NCBI GenBank assembly: GCA_005791855.1
Contig: SXUH01000013.1
Span: forward strand, 1 to 14,007
DNA from: Bdellovibrionales bacterium
GTDB lineage: Bacteria; Bdellovibrionota; Bacteriovoracia; Bacteriovoracales; Bacteriovoracaceae
Direction of reading: 5' to 3'
Length of the DNA: 14,007 bases
Shown here: positions 12,648 to 14,007 of the stretch, in pieces
Position numbering within the stretch: the first letter of the stretch is position 1
Layout: every line of letters begins with the position of its first letter
Notes under the pieces: model-generated
Seen by the model: the letters and a program-made list of their open reading frames with translations, nothing else
What the model was told of the DNA's origin: nothing
Database searches by the model: none
Translations under genes and position numbers: made by a program

Positions 12648-14007
12648 CATTATTTCGATTGGTAGGTTTAATAATTCTGTTCTAGGAATGATTTTTATAC
12701 TTTCTCTCATTGCTTTTGCCTGAATAGCCTCATCCTCAAATTTTTGAGTTACTAAATAAGACATATCTAATCTATTTTTGACAATTAGCTCAAGTCCATT
12801 GAGACTGTTATCTAATAGCTCTAATTCTATAATGTATAAAAATTTCTTATCCATAATATTTGGAGCCTCTGAGTAGAAGAATCTTTCGTTCGGAAGATTT
12901 AAACTTTTAAATCTTTTTTCCCACAATTGATGATTTTGTTTGTCACCATCTATCACAATAATAATTGAATTAGATGTAACTTCTATTTTTTCGCAAAACC
13001 ATTCGGGAGTTCTTTTTATTGGTAATGATATCTCTACGGTCGTTCCTTTCCTTAGCTCAGAATGAATTGATAAATCACCGGAAAATTTCTTCACAGATTC
13101 AAATGCTGTTCTTAGACCTATTCCAAATCCTCCTGCCTTATTTAATGATCTTGGATTCGTAATCAAATCATTCAACTCATTTTTATCAATTCCTTTACCA
13201 TTATCCTTAACCAACACTTTAACCATATCGGCCACGACTTCAAAACTAATTACAACTGAACCTTTGGTTTCGACAAACGACTCTACTGAATTATTTATCA
13301 AATTTGACAACACACTTTTAAAGTCAGAAGTATTTATTTCAACAAAAGGAAATCCTTGATTAGTTTCAGCGAATTCGATCCTTACATTTTGATGATTTTT
13401 ATATTGAAACTTTTTTTCAAAGACAATTGACTGCAGAACAGGATTCAAAAGCTGGATTTTTAAGCCCATGTCACTATAATTGGAGTAGTTCTTATTTAAG
13501 AGGTCATTAGCTATATCGCTTATTCTTTTTATAGAAAGACTAACAATTTCCTTTTGCTCAGAGGCAATGTTCTGTATATCATAAACAACCATCTCCAGAG
13601 CACTTAGAGGTGACCGTATATCATGCGCAACTTTCTGAGATAGTTCATACAAACTTGCCTTCTGTCTAAGAGCTTCCTCATGTTTGGACTTGTCTAAAAA
13701 CTTATTTAACGCCTCTGCCAAAAAGCGAATTTCAAAGATGTTGAATTTCTCAGGATTTGTCTTTTTCCCTTTGCTGAAAGACTCCGTCATAATTTTTACA
13801 GGTGCATATATATACTCTTCAGAAACTTTCCTGAAGGTTCTATTCAAGATTGTGAATATTACCATCACCACAACAATAAAAAATATTTCAAAAATGATGA
13901 AATAATAGATGTCTTTATTATGATGCAGCTTGATTTTTAACTTGTTCAATCCTGAAAATTGAACTTGATAATGGCCCCAACTTGTTGAGCTACCTTCAAG
14001 ATTAAGT
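12642..14007 (-). CDS. Sensor histidine kinase with degenerate receiver-like tail (5' end outside window)
   Basis: The frame is open from the window edge to the TAG at 12642; a TTG at 13949 could serve as a start, but 19 further codons upstream are open and no Shine-Dalgarno was seen, so the gene probably begins outside. Numbering from that TTG: a membrane helix at about 14-35, preceded by a Ser/Gly/Tyr-rich piece that may end an extracytoplasmic sensor; a linker (38-88); the H-box KVAHDIRSPL (106-115) with His109 as phosphorylation site (bases 13623-13625); the N-box SNLINNSVESF (215-225); G1 DNGKGID (249-255) and G2 GGFGIGLRT (273-281). Residues about 326-435 look like a receiver: Asp334/Asp336 near its start, and ELELLDNSLNG (375-385) at the phospho-site, where Glu377 stands at the Asp position. 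The gene is A/T-rich (19 of 60 G+C in bases 13261-13320) against about 34 of 60 in a typical neighbouring line. It looks horizontally acquired or separately evolved. Signal and partner unknown. Confidence 0.85.
   Translation of the reverse strand, partial: LNLEGSSTSWGHYQVQFSGLNKLKIKLHHNKDIYYFIIFEIFFIVVVMVIFTILNRTFRKVSEEYIYAPVKIMTESFSKGKKTNPEKFNIFEIRFLAEALNKFLDKSKHEEALRQKASLYELSQKVAHDIRSPLSALEMVVYDIQNIASEQKEIVSLSIKRISDIANDLLNKNYSNYSDMGLKIQLLNPVLQSIVFEKKFQYKNHQNVRIEFAETNQGFPFVEINTSDFKSVLSNLINNSVESFVETKGSVVISFEVVADMVKVLVKDNGKGIDKNELNDLITNPRSLNKAGGFGIGLRTAFESVKKFSGDLSIHSELRKGTTVEISLPIKRTPEWFCEKIEVTSNSIIIVIDGDKQNHQLWEKRFKSLNLPNERFFYSEAPNIMDKKFLYIIELELLDNSLNGLELIVKNRLDMSYLVTQKFEDEAIQAKAMRESIKIIPRTELLNLPIEIMA

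Overview
The window carries about sixteen genes of a Gram-negative bacterium with a high G+C chromosome. Most genes favour C/G-ending codons (AAG, GAG, CTC, ATC, TTC) while the proteins stay lysine-rich. Several products have Sec or lipoprotein signals. The gene mix (a QEGLA-motif DUF1704 protein, a heme A synthase with an EYLNRL motif, many small secreted proteins) would fit a Bdellovibrionota or related lineage, but that is inference; nothing here fixes the taxonomy. I saw no tRNA, rRNA, insertion sequence, CRISPR array or origin.

Layout. (1) 1-210: 3' end of an unrecognised gene. (2) 212-2843: two different zinc-metallopeptidase-like genes placed head to head, a secreted M1-like gluzincin (-) and a DUF1704/MATCAP-like cytoplasmic protein (+), with an A/T-rich gap between them. 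(3) 2922-3101: a tiny cysteine/lysine-rich lipoprotein with its own promoter. (4) 3140-5387 (-): a probable two-gene operon of exported proteins. The first is a 556-residue protein with six full copies of a 49-residue repeat, preceded by an mRNA hairpin that would bury its Shine-Dalgarno sequence. (5) 5627-6056: a small secreted four-cysteine protein ending at a textbook terminator. (6) 6055-7847 (-): mntP and a threonine dehydratase with an ACT domain, overlapping by 4 bases. (7) 7905-9971: heme A synthase followed by a membrane glycosyltransferase-like gene. (8) 9978-11169: a secreted cupredoxin (-), a 38-residue very basic protein (+) and a LON-substrate-binding-domain protein (-). (9) 11328-12605: a glutamate/aspartate-type sodium symporter starting at TTG. 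(10) 12642-14007 (-): a markedly A/T-rich sensor histidine kinase with a degenerate receiver-like tail. Its reading frame is open to the window edge, so its true start lies outside.

The genes do not form one pathway. Linked themes are metals and respiration (MntP manganese exporter, heme A synthase for aa3-type oxidases, cupredoxin, possibly the Cys-rich lipoprotein) and envelope/exported proteins. The features most worth attention are the 49-residue repeat protein with its 5' hairpin, the Cys-rich lipoprotein, the 38-residue basic protein, the bacterial MATCAP relative and the compositionally foreign kinase. Genes are packed tightly, and three convergent pairs are separated by only 0 to 6 bases.
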